A DNA stretch of 64,000 nucleotides. Source: Bacteroidota bacterium. GTDB taxonomy: Bacteria; Bacteroidota; Bacteroidia; Flavobacteriales; Weeksellaceae. The notes beneath the pieces were generated by a model. The model saw only the letters and a list, made by a program, of their open reading frames with translations, had not been told where the DNA came from and searched no databases. Positions 57,153 to 64,000 of this stretch are shown in pieces. The number at the start of each line of letters is the position of its first letter. Position 1 is the first letter of the stretch. The stretch is from positions 1 through 64,000 of the forward strand of contig JAEWYW010000062.1 in NCBI GenBank assembly GCA_023458535.1, read 5' to 3'. A program made the position numbers and the translations under genes.

Positions 57153-58235
57153 ATGAATTTATCAGACTTAAAAAATGACTGGATTTCAGAGTTTCCTCAA
57201 CCTTTGATTATTGCTGGTCCCTGCAGTGCCGAAAGTGAACAGCAGATGCTGGAAACTGCAGAAAGGATAAAAAATACTCAATCCAATGTACCCGTATTCC
57301 GTGCTGGAATTTGGAAACCACGCACCAAACCCAACGGTTTTGAGGGTGTTGGTGTCATAGGTCTCAACTGGCTCAAGAAAGTAAAAGATGAATTCGGTTT
57401 TAAAACAGCTACCGAAGTAGCCAACGCACACCACGTGTATGCTGCCTTGGAGGCAGATGTGGATATTCTTTGGATTGGGGCGCGCTCTACCGTTAATCCG
57501 TTTACTGTCCAGGAAATTGCAGTCGCTTTGAAAGATACCCAAAAACCTGTTCTGGTGAAAAATCCAGTAAATCCAGACTTGGCGCTGTGGATTGGTGCTA
57601 TGGAACGCCTTCTCGGGCAGGGAATCCAGAATTTAAGCGCCATTCATAGGGGTTTCTCAACCTACCAAAAAACAAAATACAGAAATATTCCCAATTGGCA
57701 GATTGCTTTAGATTTTAAAAATCAGTTTCCTAATATTCCAATGATTGTTGATCCTTCACATATTTGTGGCAACAGAACAGGCCTGGCAGGAGTCACTCAG
57801 GAAGCACTGAATGTCGGTTACCAGGGTGCCATGATTGAAACACATTCTAATCCCGATGCTGCGTGGAGTGACGCTTCACAACAGATAACACCGGAAGTAT
57901 TGGCCGAGTTGATTGATAATTTGAAAGTGAGAACTGCAGATATTACTGGTTTTGATAATGATATGGAAAGGCACAGAACTTTAATTTCTGATCTTGATTT
58001 TCAATTGATTGAGCTTCTTTCGCAAAGGATGAAGATTTCAGAAAAAATCGGTCTCTTGAAAAAAGAAAATAATATCGCTATCTTTCAACCCGAAAGATGG
58101 AAAATCATCACTGAATATGCCAGTTTGAAGGCCAACGAAACGGGAATGTCTCAGGATTTTATTGAGAAGATTTTTAAAGCGATTCACGAAGAGTCTATTG
58201 AAGTTCAAAACGGTATTATGATCAATAAATATTAA
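57153..58235 (+). CDS. Bifunctional DAHP synthase (type I-beta) / chorismate mutase (type II)
   Basis: This 360-residue protein is a fusion. The N-terminal 3-deoxy-7-phosphoheptulonate synthase domain (about 1-260) has LIIAGPCSAESEQQMLETA, FRAGIWKPRTKPNGFEGVG, VLWIGARSTVNPFTVQEIA-like strands, LLGQGIQNLSAIHRGFSTY and IPMIVDPSHICGNR. The C-terminal AroQ chorismate mutase (about 270-360) has DLDFQLIELLSQRMKISEKIGLLKKE and SQDFIEKIFKAIHEESI. It commits carbon to aromatic amino acids and steers chorismate toward prephenate, while the trp operon takes the other branch. Confidence 0.95.
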   Translation: MNLSDLKNDWISEFPQPLIIAGPCSAESEQQMLETAERIKNTQSNVPVFRAGIWKPRTKPNGFEGVGVIGLNWLKKVKDEFGFKTATEVANAHHVYAALEADVDILWIGARSTVNPFTVQEIAVALKDTQKPVLVKNPVNPDLALWIGAMERLLGQGIQNLSAIHRGFSTYQKTKYRNIPNWQIALDFKNQFPNIPMIVDPSHICGNRTGLAGVTQEALNVGYQGAMIETHSNPDAAWSDASQQITPEVLAELIDNLKVRTADITGFDNDMERHRTLISDLDFQLIELLSQRMKISEKIGLLKKENNIAIFQPERWKIITEYASLKANETGMSQDFIEKIFKAIHEESIEVQNGIMINKY

Positions 58236-58247
58236 CACATTTCTTTT

Positions 58248-59174
58248 ATGAAAGGAAAAGTCATCAAATCCACAGGAAGTTGGTATCAGGTTTTAGATGA
58301 AGAATCTGGAAAAATTTATGAAGCCAGAATTCGCGGTAAATTCAAATTAATTAAAACCCGACTTACCAATCCGCTTGCTGTGGGCGACTTTGTGGAGTTT
58401 CAGCTTGAGGCAGACGATGTGGCATGGATTACAAAGATAGAACCCAGAAAAAATTACCTGATACGTAAATCTGTAAACCTGTCGAAAGAAGCCCACATTA
58501 TTGCGGCGAACATAGATTTGGCCTGTTTTATTTTTACCCTTAAGCATCCAGAAACTTCTTTAGGATTTTTAGATCGTTTTCTGGTTTGCTGTGAAGCTTA
58601 TAATATTGAGCCTCTTATTTTGTTTAATAAAATGGATGTTCTAACTGCAGAAGAAACAGAACTGGTAAAGGACATTGAGTATTTATATAATGAAATTGGT
58701 TATCAGTCTTTGGAAATATCTTCCTATTCAAAACTTAATCTCGACCAGCTGAAAGATATTTTAAAAGACAAAACGTCTGTATTTTTTGGACATTCTGGCT
58801 GCGGAAAGTCAACTTTAGTCAATGCACTTCAGCCTGGTCTTAATCTGAAGACTTCCGAAATTTCAGAAACGCACCTTAAGGGAAAGCATACCACTACTTT
58901 TGCACAGATGTATTTTTGGGATTTCGGTGGCAATGTTATCGATACTCCAGGAGTTCGTGAATTTGCCATGATAGATGTGGAGAAAGAGGAAATTCAGCAT
59001 TATTTTCCTGAGATTTTTAGAACAGGTCACGATTGCAAATACCACAATTGTATGCACATTAATGAACCAAAATGCGCTGTGCTTAATGCGTTGGAAGAAG
59101 GCAAAATAGATATCTCGAGATATGCTACATATCTGAAGCTGATGGAGGAAGCCGAAGAACTTTCCATGAAATAA
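58248..59174 (+). CDS. rsgA: Ribosome small subunit-dependent GTPase A
   Basis: RsgA checks late 30S assembly. The protein has 308 residues in order: an N-terminal OB fold (GKVIKSTGSWYQVLDEESGKIYEARIRGKFKL), a circularly permuted GTPase with G4 FNKMDVL, G5 ISSYSKLN, G1 GHSGCGKSTLVNAL and G3 DTPGVREFAM, and the C-terminal zinc site CKYHNCMHINEPKCAVLNALEEGKI. It starts 12 nt after the DAHP synthase gene and may be cotranscribed. Confidence 0.97.
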   Translation: MKGKVIKSTGSWYQVLDEESGKIYEARIRGKFKLIKTRLTNPLAVGDFVEFQLEADDVAWITKIEPRKNYLIRKSVNLSKEAHIIAANIDLACFIFTLKHPETSLGFLDRFLVCCEAYNIEPLILFNKMDVLTAEETELVKDIEYLYNEIGYQSLEISSYSKLNLDQLKDILKDKTSVFFGHSGCGKSTLVNALQPGLNLKTSEISETHLKGKHTTTFAQMYFWDFGGNVIDTPGVREFAMIDVEKEEIQHYFPEIFRTGHDCKYHNCMHINEPKCAVLNALEEGKIDISRYATYLKLMEEAEELSMK

Positions 59175-59177
59175 AAA

Positions 59178-59195
59178 ACCCAGCCGAAGCTGGGT
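59178..59195 (-). terminator. Hairpin after rsgA, T run only on the minus strand
   Basis: ACCCAGC/GCTGGGT with loop CGAA directly follows the rsgA stop. A residues follow on the plus strand, while the minus strand has TTTTTT after the hairpin. As read, it would terminate antisense transcription, or act as an RNA 3' structure. Confidence 0.5.
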
Positions 59196-59341
59196 AAAAA
59201 CTAATAACCATGAAAACTCAAATTAAACATGAGAATCGCAATTGTTTATTCAATTTATATGCCAAAGAAAATTTGAGAGTCTTAATAAAGGTTATAGTTT
59301 TGTTAAAATAAATTAAAATTATAAGAAGCTGATTTTTTTAG

Positions 59342-59349
59342 TATTTTTG
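59342..59349 (+). promoter_or_regulatory. -7 box of ndk
   Basis: TATTTTTG lies 30 nt before the ATG at 59380. Confidence 0.6.
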
Positions 59350-59379
59350 CATCTTTAAAAAAGTAAATATTTATATCCT

Positions 59380-59799
59380 ATGTCAAATAACATTACATTC
59401 ACTATGATTAAGCCTGATGCAGTTGCAGACGGACATATCGGTGCAATATTGGGGAAAATTGCAGAAGCAGGTTTCAAAATTAAAGCTTTAAAATTAACAC
59501 AGCTTACAGTTGCAGATGCTAAAAAGTTCTACGAAGTACACGCAGAGAGACCTTTCTACGGAGAATTGGTTGATTTTATGTCTTCAGGACCTATCGTTGC
59601 TGCAGTTTTAGAAAAAGATAATGCGGTGGAAGATTTCAGAACGCTTATTGGTGCTACCAATCCTGCTGAAGCTGCTGAGGGAACAATAAGAAAAATGTTT
59701 GCTAGAAGCATCGGAGAAAACGCAGTTCACGGTTCAGATTCAGATGAAAATGCGCAAATAGAAGCTGCGTTCCACTTCGCTGGAAAAGAAATTTTCTAG
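59380..59799 (+). CDS. ndk: Nucleoside-diphosphate kinase
   Basis: Ndk balances nucleoside triphosphates through a phospho-histidine. At 139 residues it is full length. It has TFTMIKPDAVADGHIGAIL, FYEVHAERPFYGELVDFMSSGPIVAAVLEK, the Arg-bearing ATNPAEAAEGTIRKMFA and the active site GENAVHGSDS with His117. It stands alone with its own promoter and a terminator at 59828. Confidence 0.98.
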   Translation: MSNNITFTMIKPDAVADGHIGAILGKIAEAGFKIKALKLTQLTVADAKKFYEVHAERPFYGELVDFMSSGPIVAAVLEKDNAVEDFRTLIGATNPAEAAEGTIRKMFARSIGENAVHGSDSDENAQIEAAFHFAGKEIF

Positions 59800-59827
59800 T
59801 TGGAATATTTAAAAATATTTATCGACA

Positions 59828-59857
59828 TAAAAACCACATTTGATATGTGGTTTTTTT
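59828..59857 (+). terminator. Terminator of ndk
   Basis: AAAACCACAT pairs with ATGTGGTTTT around a 4-nt loop, followed by further T residues. Its T run leads straight into the next promoter box. Confidence 0.8.
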
Positions 59858-59864
59858 ATTTTTG
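59857..59864 (+). promoter_or_regulatory. -7 box of the patatin-like gene, 4 nt from the ATG
   Basis: TATTTTTG, then ATAT and ATG at 59869. It is fused to the end of the ndk terminator. Confidence 0.6.
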
Positions 59865-59868
59865 ATAT

Positions 59869-60645
59869 ATGGATAAGGAGAATATTGGATTGGTGCTTTC
59901 TGGTGGCGGAACCCGAGGAGTTGCTCATGCAGGAGTGCTAAAATTTTTAGAAGAAAATAATATAGATATTGACGTTTTAGCTTGTTGCAGTGCGGGATCC
60001 CTCGTAGGTTGTCTCTTTGCAGAAGGCAAGTCTTCCCAAGAGATTTTGGATTTTTTCAAATCTGTTTATTTCTTCAACTGGAAACACTTTGCATTTAATC
60101 AGCCAGGTTTGGTTTCCTCTTTTATATTTCGAGAGTATCTGCATCCCATATTTGGAGATTCCCGAATTGGGGACTTGCCGAAAAAAGTGAAAATTGTAGC
60201 GACCGAGCTTGTATCTGGAAACGAAAAGATTTTCGACGACGATTTTAAAATTTGTGATGCAATAATTGCTTCATGCTCCATCCCTGGTATTACAACACCT
60301 TTTATTTATGAAAATGAAATATATTGTGACGGAGGCGTTTTAAACAATTTTCCTGCCGACGTAATTCAGGACGAATGTGACAAGCTCATCGGGGTATATG
60401 TATCACCGCCTCACGAAGTGAAATTCGAAGATTTGAATACCATAAAATCCATCGTTTCCCGCTCTTATGATTTGCTCTCTTACCGAGTAGAACGTTTAAA
60501 ATTTGCTTATTGTGACTGGCTGATTATTCCTCCAAAATTATCAAATTATGGAACTTTTGAACGTAAAGCCTACCGCTTAGAAGAAATCTTCAATCTCGGA
60601 TATCAAGCGGCAAAGGACAGCTTCGATCCCGAAAAATTTAAGTAG
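59869..60645 (+). CDS. Patatin-like phospholipase family protein
   Basis: This 258-residue lipid acyl hydrolase has the oxyanion loop LVLSGGGTRGVAHAGVL, nucleophile Ser41 and the catalytic Asp in YCDGGVLNNFPADV. The nucleophile elbow reads CCSAGS where GxSxG is normal, so the first Gly is Cys. Ser and Asp are kept, so activity is possible. There is no signal peptide. The last bases overlap the convergent gldA gene by 8 nt. Confidence 0.9.
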   Translation: MDKENIGLVLSGGGTRGVAHAGVLKFLEENNIDIDVLACCSAGSLVGCLFAEGKSSQEILDFFKSVYFFNWKHFAFNQPGLVSSFIFREYLHPIFGDSRIGDLPKKVKIVATELVSGNEKIFDDDFKICDAIIASCSIPGITTPFIYENEIYCDGGVLNNFPADVIQDECDKLIGVYVSPPHEVKFEDLNTIKSIVSRSYDLLSYRVERLKFAYCDWLIIPPKLSNYGTFERKAYRLEEIFNLGYQAAKDSFDPEKFK

Positions 60646-61345
60646 TCACATATTCCGTATAATAGGCAAAAGCCTCTTCCAAACTGCCAAATTTCCCTTT
60701 AAAATCTTCAATAGGAGAGTCTTGCATAATATTTCCTTTATGTATTAATATAACCCTTGAACACAAAGCTTCCACCTCCTGCATAATATGTGTAGACAGA
60801 ATAATGGTTTTTTCTCTTCCTATTTCTCTGATGACATTCCTGATTTCTAAAATCTGATTCGGATCCAAACCATTGGTTGGTTCATCTAAAATAAGTAAAT
60901 CAGGTTGATGGATAATGGCCTGCGCCAGTCCAACTCTTTGCTTATAACCTTTGGAGAGCTGACCGATTTTCTTATTCATCTCTGGTGTAATGCCTACTAG
61001 TTCAATTACTTCATCTATTCTCGAAGTGGGAAGACCATGAATGTTGGCTACAAATTGAAGATATTCTTTGATGTACATTTCCAGATACAAAGGATTGTTT
61101 TCGGGGAGAAAACCAATCTTTTTCTTACTTTCAATAGGGTATGCAGTGATGTTTTTTTCATCAAAAATAATATTGCCTTCATCAATATTCAAAGCGCCAA
61201 CAATGGATTTCATAAGGGTAGATTTTCCGGCACCATTGGGGCCTAATAAACCAATAATCTCATTTCGTTGGATGGAGATGTTGATATCGTTCAGAGCAAC
61301 CTGCTCGCCAAATTTCTTGGTTAAATGCTGTATTTGAAGTGACAT
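60638..61345 (-). CDS. gldA: GldA-like ABC transporter ATP-binding protein
   Basis: The 235-residue ATPase has Walker A GLLGPNGAGKSTLMK, IGFLPENNPLYLEMYIKEYLQFVANIHGL, signature LSKGYKQRVGLAQAI, Walker B LLILDEPTNGLDPNQILEIRNVI and H-loop LSTHIMQEVEALC. NPLYLEMYIKEYL and EPTNGLDPNQ match GldA of the gliding ABC exporter GldAFG. It is shorter than F. johnsoniae GldA (about 300), lacking the C-terminal regulatory part. gldF/gldG are not adjacent, so the match to GldA is by sequence only. The -7 box TATTTTTG is at 61365-61372. Confidence 0.82.
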   Translation of the reverse strand: MSLQIQHLTKKFGEQVALNDINISIQRNEIIGLLGPNGAGKSTLMKSIVGALNIDEGNIIFDEKNITAYPIESKKKIGFLPENNPLYLEMYIKEYLQFVANIHGLPTSRIDEVIELVGITPEMNKKIGQLSKGYKQRVGLAQAIIHQPDLLILDEPTNGLDPNQILEIRNVIREIGREKTIILSTHIMQEVEALCSRVILIHKGNIMQDSPIEDFKGKFGSLEEAFAYYTEYVTT

Positions 61346-61364
61346 TGAAATGCTTTTCTTTTTA

Positions 61365-61372
61365 CAAAAATA
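61365..61372 (-). promoter_or_regulatory. -7 box of gldA
   Basis: The minus strand reads TATTTTTG, 19 nt before the ATG at 61345. Confidence 0.6.
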
Positions 61373-61429
61373 AAAAATAAAAACCTCACTCTGTAAAGAA
61401 TGAGGTTTTTTGTATGTTTTTAAATATTC

Positions 61430-62026
61430 TTATCTTCTTTTGGTAGGAGATTTCTTCTTGTTAATAACAGAGGTTGCCTTTTCTTCTTTCTCTGCTTCTG
61501 CTTTTGCTTCGTTTACCAAAGCCGTTTTCTGAGCATTCGCATCGGCCTGGTTTACAATTGGTGATTTTTCGTAGGCAATAGATTTACCTGTAGATTTTCC
61601 GAAAATTTTATCGATTTGTTTTTTAGTCAAAAATGGAGATTTACCTACATATTTTTTGTTCTTATTCATGTACTGGATGAACTGAACAGTAGGTTGTCCG
61701 TAGTTTTTCTCGAAGTGCAGTTCAATAATATCATTAGGGAGCTCCAATGAGATATTAGATCCCGAAACATCTATAAACCCGTCTGAAATCAATTTATAAA
61801 GACCTTCAACATCTCTGTTCAAATCTAAAAATGTAAAAGAACGATAGGTATTAAGATTAGCCGTGTTTCTGTCTTGATAATGGAAAGTATATCGATTTGC
61901 CTTTTTGAATAAGCCTACAGAATTGTCGCTTCCAATTTCTGATAAAGATTCATTTTTTAGAACTTTTATTTGAGAAAAAGCTGTACTAAAAACACAAAAT
62001 GCAAGAAGTAAAAAGATTTTTTTCAT
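61430..62026 (-). CDS. Exported protein of unknown function with basic C-terminal tail
   Basis: The protein has 198 residues with signal peptide MKKIFLLLAFCVFSTAFSQ. The mature N-terminal part (IGSDNSVGLFKKANRYTFHYQD, YRSFTFLDLNRDVEGLYKLISDGF) is followed by a conserved-looking FEKNYGQPTVQFIQYMNKNKKYVGKSPFLTKKQIDKIFGK. The last 50 residues are an Ala/Lys/Glu-rich helix ending in KKKSPTKRR. I cannot name the family. It stands alone between the tRNA gene and gldA on the same strand. Confidence 0.78.
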   Translation of the reverse strand: MKKIFLLLAFCVFSTAFSQIKVLKNESLSEIGSDNSVGLFKKANRYTFHYQDRNTANLNTYRSFTFLDLNRDVEGLYKLISDGFIDVSGSNISLELPNDIIELHFEKNYGQPTVQFIQYMNKNKKYVGKSPFLTKKQIDKIFGKSTGKSIAYEKSPIVNQADANAQKTALVNEAKAEAEKEEKATSVINKKKSPTKRR

Positions 62027-62222
62027 TGAGAATGGTTTTGGTCAACAATAGCTTTAGAAGAAATTATTGGGTTAATAAAAAGAGGTAATAAAAATTTTTT
62101 CGTTACAAAAATAAGATTTTTTTTTAAACTAAAATCTCGAACTCGCAAACTGACAAATCCTATGCCGATGGAAGTATTTAAAGTTTAATAAATTATGAAT
62201 AACATCACATCCTTTAAAATAA

Positions 62223-62249
62223 AAAAAACCGCCTTGTGAGCGGTTTTTG
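62223..62249 (-). terminator. Terminator of the tRNA-Arg gene
   Basis: On the minus strand AAAACCGCTCAC pairs with GGCGGTTTT (loop around CACAAG), followed by T residues. Confidence 0.75.
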
Positions 62250-62323
62250 TGACCTCGACAGGATTCAAACCTGTAACCTTCTGAGCCGTAATCAGATGCG
62301 CTATTCAGTTGCGCCACGAGGCC
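62250..62323 (-). tRNA. tRNA-Arg (ACG)
   Basis: The 74-nt cloverleaf on the minus strand has acceptor GGCCTCG/CGAGGTC (one G-U), a D arm with GCGC/GCGC, an anticodon arm TCTGA-TTACGGC-TCAGA with anticodon ACG, T arm ACAGG-TTTGAAT-CCTGT and discriminator A. CCA is not encoded. ACG (A34 to be edited to inosine) reads CGU, CGC and CGA. Confidence 0.95.
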
Positions 62324-62368
62324 GTTTTTCGGTTTGCAAATATAGCACTTTTTTCTTTCCTTTGAAAG

Positions 62369-63415
62369 ATGAAAGCAAAAATTCTACTTTTATTTTTAGC
62401 AATTCTCTTAATCGGTTGTAAACAAGAGCCTAAAAATACTCAAAATAACAAGCAAAAAATTTCCGAAAGAGTTCATTTGTCTGAAAATGCACAAAACATT
62501 GAACTTCAATCTGGCAAATTCACTTACGTTTTACCCAAAGAAAATCTGCCCTATAAAAAAGTTATTGTACTTAACGCCAGTTTAATTGGCTACATTACGG
62601 CATTGGAAGTAGAAAATACTTTGGTGGGGGTTTCAAGTCCTGAATATATTTACTCAGAAAAAATTCAGAAATTAATTCAAGAGGGAAAAACTCAAAACGT
62701 GGGCAATGAACAAAAATATGATGTAGAAAAAATTATCGCTTTACACCCAGATATTGTGATTACCAACTACATCAGCAGTTTCGAAAATGTTTACAACACC
62801 TTGCAGACGAATGGCATTCAGGTCATATTTCTCGACGAATATCTTGAGCAAGATCCCTTGGAAAAGTCTTCCTATCTCAAAATTTTTGGGAAGCTATTAG
62901 GTAAGGAGCAACAAGCCGATGAGCTGTATTCGCAAATCGTAGACAATTATACAAGCACCAAAAGCTTGGCAGCTAAAGAACACGAAAAACCCAATATTAT
63001 TTCTAACGAAATGTACGGAAGCATTTGGTACATGCCTGGCGGAAGAACGGCAGTAGCAAGATTGATTAATGATGCTGGCGGTAATTACATCCTAAAAGAC
63101 AATGGTGAAGATAAGGCTGTGAATATGAGTTTTGAAGAGGTGTTCAGTATTTCAAAAAATGCTCAAATCTGGATGAATGCAGGAAATCATGCTTCTAAGA
63201 AAAATATGCTGATAGCTAACGCCAATTACTCAAAATTAAATGTTTTTAATCATGGTAAAATCTATGGCATAACAGGCCGCCAAAAAGACAAAACCAATGA
63301 TTTCTTTGAAAGTGGTGTTGTGCGTGCCGACTGGGTACTGCAAGACTACGTGAAGATTTTTCATCCGCATTTATTGCCAAAACATGATTTGATTTATATG
63401 AAGGAAATACAATAG
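62369..63415 (+). CDS. ABC transporter substrate-binding lipoprotein (siderophore/cobalamin type)
   Basis: The protein has 348 residues. Signal MKAKILLLFLAILLIGC ends at lipobox Cys17. The two-lobed TroA-like fold joined by a long helix is visible: KVIVLNASLIGYITALEVENTLVGVSS, KYDVEKIIALHPDIVITNYIS, GIQVIFLDEYLEQDPLEKSSYLKIFGKLLG and SNEMYGSIWYMPGGRTAVARLINDAGGNYI. It should bind an iron-siderophore, haem or cobalamin. No permease or ATPase gene follows; mtgA is next. Confidence 0.9.
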   Translation: MKAKILLLFLAILLIGCKQEPKNTQNNKQKISERVHLSENAQNIELQSGKFTYVLPKENLPYKKVIVLNASLIGYITALEVENTLVGVSSPEYIYSEKIQKLIQEGKTQNVGNEQKYDVEKIIALHPDIVITNYISSFENVYNTLQTNGIQVIFLDEYLEQDPLEKSSYLKIFGKLLGKEQQADELYSQIVDNYTSTKSLAAKEHEKPNIISNEMYGSIWYMPGGRTAVARLINDAGGNYILKDNGEDKAVNMSFEEVFSISKNAQIWMNAGNHASKKNMLIANANYSKLNVFNHGKIYGITGRQKDKTNDFFESGVVRADWVLQDYVKIFHPHLLPKHDLIYMKEIQ

Positions 63416-63430
63416 TAGAACATTAATTAG

Positions 63431-63438
63431 TATTTTTG
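63431..63438 (+). promoter_or_regulatory. -7 box of mtgA
   Basis: TATTTTTG lies 16 nt before the ATG at 63455. Confidence 0.6.
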
Positions 63439-63454
63439 CGCCATTATCATCATT

Positions 63455-64000
63455 ATGTGGAAGAAGATTAAGAAAATCATTTTTATAATCATTGCGCTGA
63501 ATGTGCTGTTTATTATTTGGGGAAGATTTTTCAATCCACCCATTACGCTCACCCAGTTGGGAGGACTTTTCCAGTACGGAAAATTGAACAGAGATTATAT
63601 TTCTTATGATGAAATGGGAACCAATGTTAAGAAAGCTGTATTAGCCTCAGAAGATCAGAAATTCTTTGATCATAAAGGTTTCGATTATAAAGCCATCGAA
63701 AAAGCCATGAAGCATAATGAGAAGGGTAAAAAACTGCGTGGAGGCAGCACGATTTCGCAGCAGACTGCTAAAAATGTATTCTTGTGGCAGGGAAGAAGTT
63801 GGATAAGAAAAGGTTTGGAGACCGTTTATACCTTCATCATAGAAAAAGTTTGGAGCAAAGACATCATTCTTGAAAGATACCTCAATTCCATTGAGATGGG
63901 TCAGGGAGTTTTCGGTGTTGAAGCAGCATCAGAATATTATTTTGGTAAATCTGCAAAAAATTTAACCAAGTCTGAAGCTGCGTGGATAGCGGTTATTTTG
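63455..64000 (+). CDS. mtgA: Monofunctional peptidoglycan transglycosylase (3' end beyond the window)
   Basis: Open from ATG 63455 to the window end (182 codons). An N-terminal membrane anchor (KKIIFIIIALNVLFIIWGRFF) is followed by the GT51 domain: VLASEDQKFFDHKGFDYKAIEKA with catalytic Glu66, RGGSTISQQTAKNVFLWQGRSWIRKG, EKVWSKDIILERYLNSIEMGQGVFGVEAASEYYFGKSA with the second Glu, and SEAAWIAVIL. No penicillin-binding domain can be judged because the gene is cut. GT51 alone with a short N terminus favours MtgA over a bifunctional PBP1. Confidence 0.9.
   Translation, partial: MWKKIKKIIFIIIALNVLFIIWGRFFNPPITLTQLGGLFQYGKLNRDYISYDEMGTNVKKAVLASEDQKFFDHKGFDYKAIEKAMKHNEKGKKLRGGSTISQQTAKNVFLWQGRSWIRKGLETVYTFIIEKVWSKDIILERYLNSIEMGQGVFGVEAASEYYFGKSAKNLTKSEAAWIAVIL

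Overview
The window reads as chromosome of a flavobacterium, most likely Weeksellaceae (Chryseobacterium or a close relative). It is AT-rich, most promoters carry the Bacteroidota -7 box TAnnTTTG, and almost no gene has a Shine-Dalgarno site. It also holds the gliding genes gldD and gldA, a GLPGLI/PNGase F-type protein, a lysyl-tRNA synthetase with a flavobacterial tail, and a Bacteroidota-type VI secretion (T6SS) Hcp/VgrG pair. This assignment rests on gene content and promoter style; no rRNA is present.

Layout. 1-9.2 kb: housekeeping and stress genes (SRPBCC, VOC, mscL, a frameshifted MFS transporter, DsbA-like, idi, gcvT, DUF2490, lysS, cytochrome c). 9.24-17.7 kb: a tryptophan operon headed by a leader peptide with three consecutive Trp codons and an attenuator, then trpE-trpG-trpD-trpC-trpF-trpB-(DoxX-like)-trpA and lipB. 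trpA carries a one-base frameshift, and structured repeats lie between the genes. 17.8-26.7 kb, minus strand: split transketolase, a sodium/solute symporter, a seven-gene pirin/GNAT/TMEM175/mono-cluster ferredoxin/OsmC operon, and a DHA2 efflux pump. 26.8-43 kb: a GLPGLI-PNGase F-like secreted protein, rsmB, phnA, an ABC ATPase, YceI, pheS, DUF3108, a ferredoxin reductase/ferredoxin pair, lgt-yidD, rarA, gldD, a PfkB kinase and a SurA-like isomerase. 43.3-51 kb: accessory T6SS island on the minus strand in the order hcp, vgrG, unknown protein, PAAR-like/Hint/nuclease toxin, overlapping immunity gene, terminator, decayed toxin/immunity cassette. 51.6-64 kb: sterol desaturase family, rhodanese, queG, a 26-residue basic peptide, dnaX with an A10 slip site, DAHP synthase/chorismate mutase, rsgA, ndk, patatin, gldA, tRNA-Arg, a metal-chelate binding lipoprotein and the start of mtgA.

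The most unusual material is: (1) the trp attenuator, whose leader peptide appears to be translated from a leaderless mRNA; (2) five copies of a dispersed structured repeat whose outer stem covaries and whose central hairpin is exchanged between copies; (3) the T6SS effector island with a displaced, silent toxin/immunity cassette that still carries the end of the Hint domain; (4) a set of genes whose -7 box lies only 4-5 nt before the start codon. Three genes (MFS, trpA, dnaX) each lack one base in a homopolymer. dnaX may be programmed slippage; the other two are more likely mutation or sequencing error.
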